This document shows, one piece after another, positions 23,174 to 31,627 of a stretch of DNA of 64,000 bases. The stretch's first letter is position 1. Each line of letters opens with the position of its first letter. A model generated the notes under the pieces. It was given only the letters and a program-made list of their open reading frames with translations, did no database searches and had not been told where the DNA came from. The stretch is from JARFUG01 sp050485365 (GTDB taxonomy: Bacteria > Desulfobacterota > Desulfuromonadia > Desulfuromonadales > JACZKF01): contig JBJHBH010000010.1 of NCBI GenBank assembly GCA_050485365.1, positions 1-64,000 of the forward strand. Reading direction: 5' to 3'. The translations under genes and the position numbers were made by a program.

Positions 23174-24016
23174 TCAGCCGACGCGGGGGGGAAGGAGGGC
23201 ATCGATCCCTTCGAGGCCTTCGAGCGCGCCGCAGGGCAGGGAGATATGGGGCGCCGAGATCTGGGCCTCGCGCGGATTGATGCGGATGACCTTCGCGCCG
23301 TGGGCGCGCCCTAGGCGCTCGCCGAGAAGGCGGATCGTCGGGATGGCGCTGCCGGCCCCCATCTCGACCACAGCCAGGGGCGCGTCGCGATGCTCGGCCA
23401 GAAAGGCGTCGAAGTGCTCCTGCTGCCGGGTGCTGCGCCGCGCAATCCAGGCATAGTCGCCGAACATGAGGACGTTGGGGCGGGCGGTAGCGCCGCAGTG
23501 CAGGCACAGCGGCAGGCTCCTCGCGCGCATCGTCTCCAGATCGACGGCGATCTCCTCGCCGTTGTCCCAGATCGCCATGCAGCACGGCTTGGTGCACTGC
23601 AGATGGTGGATGGAGCCGTGGACCTCCAGGATGCGATCGGAGGCGAAGCCCGCCTTCTGGAACTGTCCGTCGACGTTGGAGGTGACGACGAAATAGTCGA
23701 GCCCCAGCGCCTCGCTCCAGTCCCGCAGCAAGCTAAAGCCCCGGTGGGGGACGGTCTGCCGGTAGAGGTTGGTGCGGTGCCCGTAAAAGCCCCATCCGAA
23801 GGAGGGGTCGCGTTCGAAATGCTCGGGGTTGGCGGCGCCGATGAAGTTGATCCCGAGGCGGCGATACATGGGATAGGCGCTCCAGAAACCGTGATCCCCG
23901 CGAAAGTCCGGAAGCCCCGAATCGACCCCCATCCCCGCACCGGCCGTCACCACCAGCGCCCGGGCGCTCTGAATCGCCTCGGCCGCTCTGCGCAACTCCT
24001 CCTTCAACTCGTTCAT
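23174..24016 (-). CDS. Sir2-family NAD-dependent protein deacylase
   Basis: 280 residues from ATG at 24016 with GGAGG six bases upstream. NAD-binding motifs GAGMGVDSGLPDFRG and TSNVDGQFQKAGF, catalytic His in LEVHGSIHH, and zinc cysteines in CTKPC and CLHCG. The motifs differ slightly from classical GAGIS and TQNID, placing it in a less-studied sirtuin branch, so it may act as a deacylase or as an ADP-ribosyltransferase. Cytoplasmic. It is convergent with the DUF1328 gene and followed on the left by no co-directional partner. Confidence 0.88.
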   Translation of the reverse strand: MNELKEELRRAAEAIQSARALVVTAGAGMGVDSGLPDFRGDHGFWSAYPMYRRLGINFIGAANPEHFERDPSFGWGFYGHRTNLYRQTVPHRGFSLLRDWSEALGLDYFVVTSNVDGQFQKAGFASDRILEVHGSIHHLQCTKPCCMAIWDNGEEIAVDLETMRARSLPLCLHCGATARPNVLMFGDYAWIARRSTRQQEHFDAFLAEHRDAPLAVVEMGAGSAIPTIRLLGERLGRAHGAKVIRINPREAQISAPHISLPCGALEGLEGIDALLPPRVG

Positions 24017-24067
24017 CTTCACCCTCCGGCTTGATGGTCCATTGTCGCCCGGCTTTCGGATTCTACC

Positions 24068-24550
24068 TCAAATCCCCACCGTCACCAGCACCGGTTGCAG
24101 CAGGCGCTGCGCCTCTTTGGGATCGATCTCCACCAGAAAGCCGCGCCGCCCGCCGTTGATGCAGATGCGCGGCAGCGCAAGGATCGTCTCTTCCATGTAG
24201 ACCGGCATGGGGCGGCGGATCCCGAAGGGGGAGGTGCCGCCGACCTGGTATCCGGAGTGACGGTCGGCGACGGCTGTGGCGCAGGGGGAGACTGCCTTGA
24301 CGCCGAGGGTTCGGGCGAGCTCTTTGGTGGAGACCTGCCTGTCGCCGTGCATCAGCACGACGAAGGGTTTTTTCGTCTCGTCCTCCATGACCAGGGTCTT
24401 GATCACGCAGTGCTCGTCGATGCCGAGCTCTCTGGCCGAGACGGCGGTTCCCCCTTTCTCCTCGTAGCCGTAGAAGCGGGGGATGAACTCGACCTTGTTC
24501 TGGCGAAGCATGCGCACGGCCTGGGTGACGGGTACTTTCGGATCGGGCAT
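24068..24550 (-). CDS. ybaK: Cys-tRNA(Pro)/aminoacyl-tRNA deacylase YbaK
   Basis: 160 residues, typical length. Hydrolyses mischarged Cys-tRNA(Pro) in translation quality control. Conserved lysine in CVIKTLVM, and the motifs SVKELAR-like STKELARTLG and SGYQVGGTSPFG of the YbaK/EbsC group are visible. Lies 12 bp downstream of the rhomboid gene on the same strand and is probably co-transcribed with it. Confidence 0.92.
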   Translation of the reverse strand: MPDPKVPVTQAVRMLRQNKVEFIPRFYGYEEKGGTAVSARELGIDEHCVIKTLVMEDETKKPFVVLMHGDRQVSTKELARTLGVKAVSPCATAVADRHSGYQVGGTSPFGIRRPMPVYMEETILALPRICINGGRRGFLVEIDPKEAQRLLQPVLVTVGI

Positions 24551-24562
24551 CGCAGGGCCTCT

Positions 24563-25327
24563 TCAGAACCAGGAAAAGACGAGCATCAAAAGGCTCAGAA
24601 CGAGAACGCCCGCACTCGCGGCGCCGAGAACGTGAAACAAGGGGTCCGTCTTGCGCACCAGCGTGCCTCGGATGGGCAGGGCCAGCCCCAGCAGGAGGCC
24701 GCCGAAGGCGCCGCCGAGGTGCCCGGCGTTGTCCGCCCCGATCAGCAGACCGAAGATAAAGGCGAAGGCGGCCCACTGCAGCATGAAGTTGCGCCGCTGC
24801 ACGGCGATCGTCCCCCCCATGCGGTGGTAGTAGGCGGCGGCGAAGCCGATAAGGCCGAACAGGGCGCCCGAGGCGCCGACGACGGGGGTGCCCGGATGCC
24901 AGAAGAGGCCGGCGAGGGTGCCGGTCAGGGCGGTCAGGGCGTAGAGAAAGACGTAGCGCGGCGCGCCGATCTCCCCCTCCACCAGCGGGCCGATGGTGTA
25001 GAGAACGACCATGTTGAAGCCCAGGTGGATCAACCCGCCGTGGGTGAAGGCGTAGGTGAAGCAGCGCCACCATTGGCCCTCCTGAAGGACGAGGGGCCAG
25101 AACTGCCCTCCCGAGTGGATCAGCAGCATCGTGTCGGGGCGCAGCAGGGTCCCCGTTCCGAGTCCGGCGGCGACCCCTTTGAGCACCATGACCGAGAAGA
25201 GGACGAGGTTGAGAAAGATGATCGTCCAGGTGACGACCGGGGGCCCCTGCCCGGGGTAGCGAAGCCCCTTGACGAGCTCTCTGGCGTTGCGCTCCCAGCG
25301 GCGCTTTTTCCACTCCCAACTGCTCAA
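24563..25327 (-). CDS. Rhomboid-family intramembrane serine protease
   Basis: 254 residues from TTG at 25327; AGGAGG sits seven bases before it, while the upstream in-frame ATG codons lack one. Six or so membrane segments. Signature HGGLIHLGFNMVVL in segment 2, nucleophile serine in GASGALFG, and the catalytic histidine in NAGHLGGAFGG are all present, so the serine-histidine dyad is complete. A basic N-terminal stretch (WEWKKRRWERNARE) should stay in the cytoplasm. Substrates unknown. Confidence 0.88.
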   Translation of the reverse strand: MSSWEWKKRRWERNARELVKGLRYPGQGPPVVTWTIIFLNLVLFSVMVLKGVAAGLGTGTLLRPDTMLLIHSGGQFWPLVLQEGQWWRCFTYAFTHGGLIHLGFNMVVLYTIGPLVEGEIGAPRYVFLYALTALTGTLAGLFWHPGTPVVGASGALFGLIGFAAAYYHRMGGTIAVQRRNFMLQWAAFAFIFGLLIGADNAGHLGGAFGGLLLGLALPIRGTLVRKTDPLFHVLGAASAGVLVLSLLMLVFSWF

Positions 25328-25595
25328 GTGACAACCTCCTGTGGATGGATAGGATCCGGCGATGACATGCAGTGAAAGAATCATCCCATACGGCGGCCCA
25401 ATGGGCAACCCTGTGATACGATACGATGATTCGAAGGGCGTGCTCTTCTCCGGGTGAGCGCCCCTTTCGGCCGTCACCATCGCACAACCGAAGGGGCTTT
25501 GTCACCGTCTTTCGCTTCCGGGCCCTCAAAGCCGAGACGAGTGCGTTTATCGATGGGAGCTCAACAAATTCAGCGACCTGCGCGCCCGATACCGT

Positions 25596-25624
25596 TTGAC
25601 AACGGGCGATCCGTGTCGTACAAG
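25596..25624 (+). promoter_or_regulatory. Probable promoter of the aldehyde dehydrogenase gene
   Basis: TTGACA (25596-25601), 17-bp spacer, TACAAG (25619-25624), about 25 bp before the start codon region. The rest of the 320-bp spacer 25328-25595 shows no other recognised element. Confidence 0.5.
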
Positions 25625-25648
25625 CAAGGGACGGCCAAGGAGGCGGCG

Positions 25649-27085
25649 ATGACGCTCTACAGAAACTATATCGGAGGCGAGTGGGTCGAGGGGGACGACG
25701 TCACCGCCAACATCAATCCGTCGGACCTCTCGGACGTCATCGGCGAGTACGCCCGGGCGACGAAAGACGACGCGGTCTCCGCCGTGGCGGCCGCCCGCGA
25801 AGCCTTCGCTTCGTGGCGGCGCAGCGGCATTCAGGAGCGCTTCGAAATCCTGGAGCGCATCGGCACCGAGATCCTGGCCCGCAAGGAGGAGCTCGGCCGC
25901 CTCCTCTCCCGCGAAGAGGGAAAGACCCTTTCCGAAGGGATCGCCGAGGCGACGCGGGCCGCGATGATCTTCAAGTTTTTCGCCGGCGAGGCGTTGCGCA
26001 GCGGCGGCGAGCGCCTGGCTTCGGTGCGTCCCGGCGTCGTCGTCGAGGTCAGCCGCGAGCCGCTCGGCGTCGTGGGCGTCGTTACGCCGTGGAACTTCCC
26101 CTTGGCCATCCCGGCGTGGAAGATCGCCCCCGCTCTGGCCTTCGGCAACTGCGTCGTCTTCAAACCGGCCACCCTCGTGCCGGGGTGCGCCTGGGCCCTC
26201 ACCGAGATCGTTTCGCGCTGCGGACTCCCGGCGGGCGTCTTCAACCTCCTCATGGGGCCGGGCGGGACGACGGGCGACGTTCTCACGGGCACCGGGGGGG
26301 TCGATGCCGTCAGCTTTACCGGCTCGGACGCCGTCGGCACACAGATCGCCGTCAAGGCGGTGGCGACGGGGAAGAAGGTCCAGCTGGAGATGGGGGGGAA
26401 GAATCCCCTGGTCGTCCTCGACGACGCCGATCTCGAGGTGGCGGTGAACTGCGCGGTTCAGGGAGCGTTCTATTCGACGGGGCAGCGCTGCACCGCCTCG
26501 AGCCGCCTCATCGTCACCGCGGGCATTCACGACGCCTTTGTCGACGCGCTGCGCCGGCGCACCGAAGCGCTCCGCGTCGGTCATGCGCTCGACGACGGCA
26601 CCGACATCGGGCCGGTCGTCAGCCGGGCGCAACTCGATCAAGACCTCGCGTACCTGAGGCTCGGCCGGGAAGAAGGGGCGCACCTGCTGTGCGGCGGCGA
26701 GTGCGTGGAGCGCGAAACCAGGGGATACTATCTTACTCCGGCCCTGTTCGCCGGGACGCACAACGCCATGCGCATCAACCGCGAGGAGATTTTCGGGCCC
26801 ATCGCTTCGGTCATCCGCGTCGGCGATTTCGACGAGGCGACCGCCGTCGCCAACGATACTCCTTTCGGGCTGGTCTCCGGGGTCGTCACCCGCTCGCTGA
26901 AGTACGCCGAGGCGTTCAAACAGAGGGCCGCCGCCGGAATGGTGATGGTGAATCTGCCCACCGCCGGGGTCGACTATCACGTCCCCTTCGGGGGCACCAA
27001 GGGGTCGAGCTACGGCCCCAGGGAGCAGGGGCGCTGCGCGCGGGAATTTTATACGACGGTCAAGACCGCCTACACCCTGCCGTGA
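25649..27085 (+). CDS. NAD(P)-dependent aldehyde dehydrogenase, alpha-ketoglutaric semialdehyde dehydrogenase-like
   Basis: 478 residues from ATG at 25649 with AAGGAGG upstream. Complete ALDH fold: TPWNFPLAIPAWKIAPALA, NAD-binding SFTGSDAVG, catalytic Glu in QLEMGGKNPLVV, catalytic C281 in GQRCTASS and EEIFGPIASV. The C-terminus GTKGSSYGPREQG is the form I associate with 2,5-dioxovalerate (KGSA) dehydrogenases that feed sugars or hydroxyproline into 2-oxoglutarate. Succinate-semialdehyde dehydrogenase is the alternative. It is followed by the MoaD-like and AOR genes, so this is a small aldehyde-oxidation cluster. Confidence 0.85.
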   Translation: MTLYRNYIGGEWVEGDDVTANINPSDLSDVIGEYARATKDDAVSAVAAAREAFASWRRSGIQERFEILERIGTEILARKEELGRLLSREEGKTLSEGIAEATRAAMIFKFFAGEALRSGGERLASVRPGVVVEVSREPLGVVGVVTPWNFPLAIPAWKIAPALAFGNCVVFKPATLVPGCAWALTEIVSRCGLPAGVFNLLMGPGGTTGDVLTGTGGVDAVSFTGSDAVGTQIAVKAVATGKKVQLEMGGKNPLVVLDDADLEVAVNCAVQGAFYSTGQRCTASSRLIVTAGIHDAFVDALRRRTEALRVGHALDDGTDIGPVVSRAQLDQDLAYLRLGREEGAHLLCGGECVERETRGYYLTPALFAGTHNAMRINREEIFGPIASVIRVGDFDEATAVANDTPFGLVSGVVTRSLKYAEAFKQRAAAGMVMVNLPTAGVDYHVPFGGTKGSSYGPREQGRCAREFYTTVKTAYTLP

Positions 27086-27110
27086 CAACTCGGGCGTAAA
27101 GGATGAAGCG

Positions 27111-27335
27111 ATGAAGATCGAGATCAGGCTCTTTGGCGTCTTTCGCATCGAGCGCTTCGAGCGCCAGGTGCGCGACTATCCCGAGGGGACGAGGGCCGAG
27201 GACGTCGTCGCCGATCTCGGGCTGCCGCAGCAGCTTCTGGGCGTCATCGTCGTCAACGGGGTTCACGCCACTGCCGAGTATCCGCTCAAAGAGGGCGACA
27301 CCCTGACGCTTCTGCCGCTGCTCGACGGGGGGTAA
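27111..27335 (+). CDS. MoaD/ThiS-family sulfur carrier linked to aldehyde ferredoxin oxidoreductase
   Basis: 74 residues with the ubiquitin-like fold pattern (IEIRLFGVFRIERF, DVVADLGLP, VVNGVHATAEYPLKEGDTL) and the required C-terminal Gly-Gly (LLDGG). Such proteins carry sulfur as a C-terminal thiocarboxylate for pterin dithiolene synthesis. Placement 61 bp before the AOR gene indicates a dedicated role in the tungsto- or molybdopterin cofactor of that enzyme. Confidence 0.87.
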   Translation: MKIEIRLFGVFRIERFERQVRDYPEGTRAEDVVADLGLPQQLLGVIVVNGVHATAEYPLKEGDTLTLLPLLDGG

Positions 27336-27396
27336 GGCGCGATCTTCGCGGCGAACGCATTCTGTTTGGACATTTTTTGCGTACAGGAGGAAATCG

Positions 27397-29235
27397 ATGA
27401 AGCTGAATACGGCAAATCCGGCGGCCGAGCCCCAGAAAATCCTCTACCGTCGGGCCGTCGTCGATCTGCGAAGCGGCGCCGTCGAGATGGCGGACGTCCC
27501 CTGCCGCAACCTCGAAGACGTCATCGGCGGCTTCGGCCGCACGTTTCAGGATCTGGCGGCGCGCACCATCACCGAGGCGTACTGCGACGAAAATCCGCTC
27601 ATCGTCAACACCGGCCTTCTCACCGGAAGCACCGCCATGACGGGGATGCGCACCTATTTCTCGGGATACAGCCCCATCAAGTTGTCCAAAAAGGGGCTCC
27701 CCTCGGCCATGTGGTCGGCCGGAAGCGGCAAATTCGGCGCCAAGCTCAAGTGGACCGGTCTGGACGAGCTCGTCTTCGAAAACCGCTCCGAAAAGCCCGT
27801 CTACGCCCTGATCCGCGAAGGGGAGGACGGCCCCGTGGTGGAGCTCAAGGATGCGGCGCACCTGCGCGGACTGACCACCCACGACAAGATCATGGCCCTG
27901 CACAAGGAGTACCCCGACGCCCACTTCGCCGCCATCGGCCCGGCGGGCGAGAGCTGGGAGACGGTGACGATGGGGGCGGTGGCGCTGAGCACCGAAAACC
28001 AGCTTCGAAGCAAGGAGGACAAGTGCCGCTTCGCCGGGCGCGGCGGCATGGGGAGCCTCATGGGGTACAAAAACGTCTTGGCCCTGGTGGCCCAGAGCCG
28101 CGACAAGCTCAGGCCCCTCACCCCGGAGGTGAAGAAGGTCAATCACAACGTCATCCACGGCGGAGGGTCGCTGCGGCTGCAGCCGATCCGCCGCGGGGGC
28201 GGCGGAGGGACGTGGGCGGCCTACGACGTCATGCAGGCCTTTCACGCGGTGCCGATCGACAACTTCCGCCCGCAGGGCAACGCGCTGCCCGAGAAGCTCT
28301 TTCGCGAGAACGTGGAGAAGGAGTACTTCATCAAGTCCGAGGCGTGCTGGCGCTGCGGTATCACCTGCCACAACAACATCCACGAGCGCCGCCCCGACGG
28401 CAGCGCCGGAAAGTTCCTGGCCAAGTTCGACTACGAGCCGCTGAACCTTCTCGGCACCAATCTCGGCCTTCACGAGACCGCGCAGGCGGCGAAGCTGATC
28501 CACCTGGGGGACAACTACGGGATGGACGCCATCTCCCTCGGCGTCACCCTCTCCTACGTTCTGTCCTACAACGAGCGTCATCCCGACACCCCCCTGCTCA
28601 ACGGCGCGCGCTTCGGCGACTTCGACAAGATCCGCGCCCTGGTCGAGAAGGCGGGCACCGGCCGCCTCCCCGAGATCGGACGCGGCGTGAAGCGCCTCTC
28701 GGAGCAGACCGGCGAGACGGCCAACGCCTACCACGTCAAAGGGCTCGAGCTGCCGGCCTATCTCCCCGAGACGAATCCGGGGTACGCCTGGGCCATCGCG
28801 GGCGGACACATGTCGATGGGGACCTACGGAGTGCTTATTCGTGAAGGAAAATCCGACCTGGAGTCGTGGGTGAAGGCGATCACGCAGGAGAAGCTGCAGA
28901 TCGTCGGCTTCGACATGATCGGGCTGTGCAAGTTCTTCGACATCGCCAAGGGTATCTGTACAGAGATGGTGGTCGACTGTCTCAAGAGCGAGCTCGGACT
29001 CGAGGTGACGGCCGACGAGCTGCGCGCTGCCGTGCGCAGGGCTTTTCTGCGGGGGATGGCGCTGGAGCTGCGCCAGGGGTACGAAAAGGAGGAGTTTACC
29101 CTGCCGGCCGAGGTCTTCGACGACCCGAACCCCAACATCCAGCTGCCGCGCATCGCCACCCGCGAATTCTTCGGCGAGCTCTCGGATCGTGTCTGGGCGG
29201 TCTTCGAACCGGAGATGAAGGGCCTGCTGCCGTAG
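27397..29235 (+). CDS. Tungsten-containing aldehyde:ferredoxin oxidoreductase
   Basis: 612 residues, the usual size. Oxidises aldehydes to acids (or the reverse) with ferredoxin. N-terminal domain with VNTGLLTGSTAMTG and GYSPIKLSKKG, pterin contact AGRGGMGSLMG, and [4Fe-4S] ligands C317, C320 and C324 (CWRCGITC) plus the late cysteine in DMIGLCKF. AGGAGG precedes the ATG. In this family tungsten is usual. With the upstream ALDH and MoaD-like genes it forms an aldehyde-handling operon ended by a copy of the interspersed repeat. Confidence 0.94.
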   Translation: MKLNTANPAAEPQKILYRRAVVDLRSGAVEMADVPCRNLEDVIGGFGRTFQDLAARTITEAYCDENPLIVNTGLLTGSTAMTGMRTYFSGYSPIKLSKKGLPSAMWSAGSGKFGAKLKWTGLDELVFENRSEKPVYALIREGEDGPVVELKDAAHLRGLTTHDKIMALHKEYPDAHFAAIGPAGESWETVTMGAVALSTENQLRSKEDKCRFAGRGGMGSLMGYKNVLALVAQSRDKLRPLTPEVKKVNHNVIHGGGSLRLQPIRRGGGGGTWAAYDVMQAFHAVPIDNFRPQGNALPEKLFRENVEKEYFIKSEACWRCGITCHNNIHERRPDGSAGKFLAKFDYEPLNLLGTNLGLHETAQAAKLIHLGDNYGMDAISLGVTLSYVLSYNERHPDTPLLNGARFGDFDKIRALVEKAGTGRLPEIGRGVKRLSEQTGETANAYHVKGLELPAYLPETNPGYAWAIAGGHMSMGTYGVLIREGKSDLESWVKAITQEKLQIVGFDMIGLCKFFDIAKGICTEMVVDCLKSELGLEVTADELRAAVRRAFLRGMALELRQGYEKEEFTLPAEVFDDPNPNIQLPRIATREFFGELSDRVWAVFEPEMKGLLP

Positions 29236-29260
29236 GGACGCAATTCACTGCACCCCGGTT

Positions 29261-29380
29261 TATGGGGTCGCGGCTCACATGACAAGGGTGTCTGGCGCCA
29301 TGGACGGCGCCAGTCAAGCGGCCATGGACGGCGGAAAGCGTCCCTTGGCATGGGAGGTGGGACCCCATACTGAACAGTTA
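29261..29380 (+). repeat. Interspersed hairpin repeat, copy B
   Basis: Long form. Outer arms TATGGGGTC (29261-29269) and GACCCCATA (29361-29369) pair perfectly; next come GCGGCTCACATGACAAGGG and CCCTTGGCATGGGAGG, also partly complementary. It ends CTGAACAGT as the other copies do. It lies between the convergent AOR and TraB genes. Confidence 0.9.
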
Positions 29381-29399
29381 CGGCGCCCCGAACGTCGGA

Positions 29400-30575
29400 T
29401 CAGATCAGATTCCGCAGCCAGTTGAACGCCACGATCGTCCCCAGGGCCGATCCGATCGACGAGAAGAGAAAGACGAGCATGACCCGCGTCATGCGGTTGG
29501 CCCACCAGCCGCGCAGGGTCGCCATGTCCTCGCCGACGCGCTCCAGGTCGCGTACCGTCGGCGAGGCGACGCACGCCTGCACCAGGCCGGTGACGAATCC
29601 GGCGCCGACGGTGGGGTTGAGCGAGGTGAAGGGGGCCGCGACGAAGGCAGTGGCGACGGCCAGGGGGTGTCCGAAGGCGATGGCGGCGCCGAGGGAGGAG
29701 AGGATCCCGTTGGCCAGAACCCAGGCGAGGGCCGCGCCGGCGAACTGGCTGCGGTCGCCGAAATAGAACCCGATCACGAACAGGCCGATGACCACCGCCG
29801 GAATGACCCACGGCAGGGCGCGCGAGACGGGGGTTCGCTTCGGAATGGCACAAAGCTCGGAGATCCTCTCGTCGCGGATTTCGGTCTCGATGAGGCGCAG
29901 AATCCCCGGAATGTGGGCGGCGCCGACCACCGCCACGATCTTCTGCCCCGGCGCGCGGCGGATGTGATACGCCATGTACTCGTCGCGCTCGTCGACCAGG
30001 ATCGTCTTCACCGACGGCAGCACCGCCCCCATCTCGTCGAGCATCGCCGAGAGGGTGTCGGTGCGGCGCAGGTCGGCCAGTTGCTTCTCGTCGAGCTTCT
30101 GTTTGTCGAACATCCCGGCGACGAGGGTCGCCACCATGTTCATCTTCTTCCACATCCCGGTCTTTCGCCAGGCGCGCAGCAGCGTCGTGCGGATGTCGCG
30201 GTCGACCAGATGCACCTCGCAGCCGCGGGCCTCTCCGATCTCGGCCGCCGCGGCCAGCTCGGCCCCCGGCTTGACCCCCGTCGACAGGCCCATCCGCTTC
30301 TGAAACGAGGCGAGGGCCAGGTTCGCCAGAAGAAAAGGCCCCTGCCCCTTTCGGATCACCTGAACCAGATTCAGCGACTGCCAGCGGTTTCCGTCCCTGA
30401 GGGCCTGATGGCGCTGGGGGTCGAGCTCCACGCAGACGGTGTCGGGCGCTTCGGTTTCGATGACGCGCCGCACCGTTTCGACCGAGTCGCGCGAGATGTG
30501 GGCCGTCCCCACGAGGATGATCTCCCTGTGGTCGAGGAGGACGCGCCGTATGTCCTGATTTTCGTCGTGAGTCAT
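29400..30575 (-). CDS. TraB/PrgY-family membrane protein
   Basis: 391 residues from ATG at 30575 (a GTG at 30599 is possible). N-terminal TraB domain: ILVGTAHISRDSV, VCVELDPQRHQAL, and VAVVGAAHIPGI, with the paired GTAH and GAAH motifs. The C-terminal 150 residues hold four or more membrane helices (WVIPAVVIGLFVIGFYF, AWVLANGILSSLG, MLVFLFSSIGSALG). The family includes PrgY, which limits peptide pheromone activity, and is proposed to be a metallopeptidase. The substrate in this organism is unknown. It is in a single-gene context. Confidence 0.88.
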   Translation of the reverse strand: MTHDENQDIRRVLLDHREIILVGTAHISRDSVETVRRVIETEAPDTVCVELDPQRHQALRDGNRWQSLNLVQVIRKGQGPFLLANLALASFQKRMGLSTGVKPGAELAAAAEIGEARGCEVHLVDRDIRTTLLRAWRKTGMWKKMNMVATLVAGMFDKQKLDEKQLADLRRTDTLSAMLDEMGAVLPSVKTILVDERDEYMAYHIRRAPGQKIVAVVGAAHIPGILRLIETEIRDERISELCAIPKRTPVSRALPWVIPAVVIGLFVIGFYFGDRSQFAGAALAWVLANGILSSLGAAIAFGHPLAVATAFVAAPFTSLNPTVGAGFVTGLVQACVASPTVRDLERVGEDMATLRGWWANRMTRVMLVFLFSSIGSALGTIVAFNWLRNLI

Positions 30576-30653
30576 GAAGGATTCTTTCCGGATTTTCACC
30601 TCATCGTATCACAGCGACACGCTGAGGGAAAAACGAAGGTCTGCGCTCCCCCG

Positions 30654-30662
30654 TGGTATAAT
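30654..30662 (+). promoter_or_regulatory. Extended -10 promoter of the 73-residue protein gene
   Basis: TGGTATAAT: perfect TATAAT (30657-30662) with the TGn extension; no clear -35. It sits about 57 bp before the ATG. Confidence 0.6.
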
Positions 30663-30718
30663 GGAAACGTGAAAACCGCTGTGAGCATAACAGGATGCGA
30701 AGAGAAAGGAGCCTATCG

Positions 30719-30940
30719 ATGAAAGAAGATCGCTTCAGGTATCTTTGCGACAAATCCGAAGAAGGGCGCGAAGATGTCTTCGTCAATCATCCCGCCTCCG
30801 AGGAAGGAGGGGAGGTCATCGCCTGTGATGCCGATCACGAACAGTTGATCGTGAGAACGAGCGACGGGCAGGAAAAGAGCTGGGATTTTCGCGAATGCGA
30901 GGAGACCCTGAGCCGACGCGGCATATTCCCCTATCGTTGA
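30719..30940 (+). CDS. Small acidic hypothetical protein
   Basis: 73 residues from ATG at 30719, preceded by AAAGGAG. Acidic, soluble, with DEQLIVRTSDG-like content (ADHEQLIVRTSDGQEKSWDF) suggesting a small beta domain. No family was recognised. Own extended -10 promoter and own terminator make it a credible single-gene unit. Confidence 0.7.
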   Translation: MKEDRFRYLCDKSEEGREDVFVNHPASEEGGEVIACDADHEQLIVRTSDGQEKSWDFRECEETLSRRGIFPYR

Positions 30941-30954
30941 TCGATTGTCTCATT

Positions 30955-30982
30955 AAAAAAGGCGCCGGACGGCGCCTTTTTT
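30955..30982 (+). terminator. Intrinsic terminator
   Basis: GGCGCC-ggac-GGCGCC (30961-30976) flanked by A and T runs, so active in both directions. Confidence 0.88.
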
Positions 30983-30993
30983 AATGCTCTCCA

Positions 30994-31040
30994 CACCTGC
31001 CGTGGATCGTTAGGCCACAAAGCGAGATGCCTAACAGGTG
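30994..31040. repeat. Two-part inverted repeat in a gene-poor stretch
   Basis: CACCTG (30994-30999) and TTAGGC (31010-31015) match GCCTAA (31029-31034) and CAGGTG (31035-31040) as an interrupted stem. The stretch 30983-31234 holds no gene I can support. Confidence 0.4.
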
Positions 31041-31234
31041 GGATGGCTTGTCTGCGCTTCAGGCGTCCCAATCGAGTTGGGCTGGCTCACCGCGCATCTG
31101 AAGCTGTCCCGGATGTATACAAGTTCCGCTTGGACGTTCTGACCTCACTTGCAGGGTAGAGAGCAATTCTCTATGTGGTTCAAGTATAAGGAAAGTGTCC
31201 CGGAGACACAAGGGGAAATTTCCCTTCGCCGTCG

Positions 31235-31384
31235 TTATCCGCAGACGCCGAAAAGCCTGGCCTTCTCCCACCGGACTTCGCAGGCGATGGAGCAGCAAAA
31301 GTAGTCGGTTCCGTTCAGGCGTCTGCGGATCATGCGCCTGCTGCTGCGTTTCATCCCGCAATGGGCACACTTCACAAGCTTCAT
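31235..31384 (-). CDS. Small TRASH-like zinc-ribbon protein
   Basis: 49 residues, too short for most gene finders. ATG at 31384 is preceded by GAGGAG six bases away. Cysteines: KCAHCGMKRSS near the N-terminus, then YFCCSIACEVRWEKA. The pattern C6-x2-C9-x21-C31-x3-C35 with an aromatic before the second pair matches the TRASH metal-binding finger. Function unknown; metal sensing or trafficking is typical of the fold. It stands alone between a terminator and the histidine kinase leader. Confidence 0.7.
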   Translation of the reverse strand: MKLVKCAHCGMKRSSRRMIRRRLNGTDYFCCSIACEVRWEKARLFGVCG

Positions 31385-31525
31385 TAGATCTCCTCATGAT
31401 GATTTTTTGTTTCGGCCGAGATTCTAGCATATCGAACGGAGCCGGCAACCGACGGCCTGCACGGAATTTGATCTCGGACGCGGGTTTTTTAGGCAGAAGG
31501 CGCCCGTGCACAGACTCGGAGTGAG

Positions 31526-31586
31526 GTGCCAAGTGACTGCAATCGAAGGCAAAGTTCACTTGGGAGCGGCTGGCACGCCTTGTGCC
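31526..31586 (+). ncRNA. Candidate structured leader of the histidine kinase gene
   Basis: GTGCCA (31526-31531) can pair with TGGCAC (31571-31576), enclosing a stem CCAAGTGA (31529-31536) with TCACTTGG (31556-31563). The TGGCAC strand can instead pair with GTGCC (31582-31586). The alternatives exclude each other, as in a switch. Not matched to a known riboswitch class. Confidence 0.35.
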
Positions 31587-31627
31587 CTGAGAGATGCTGC
31601 ATGAACACGTTTCTTTCGGGGGAGAGC

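Noticed and set aside
29096..29368. Frames reading through the interspersed repeat (also near 18.7, 51.8 and 61.8 kb)
   Set aside because: The shared peptide pieces come from the repeat DNA itself; they have no ribosome sites and end at random outside the repeat.
31109..31117. TGTATACA near 31.1 kb as a third copy of the icd/acnB operator
   Set aside because: Only a half-site and not at a promoter or gene start.
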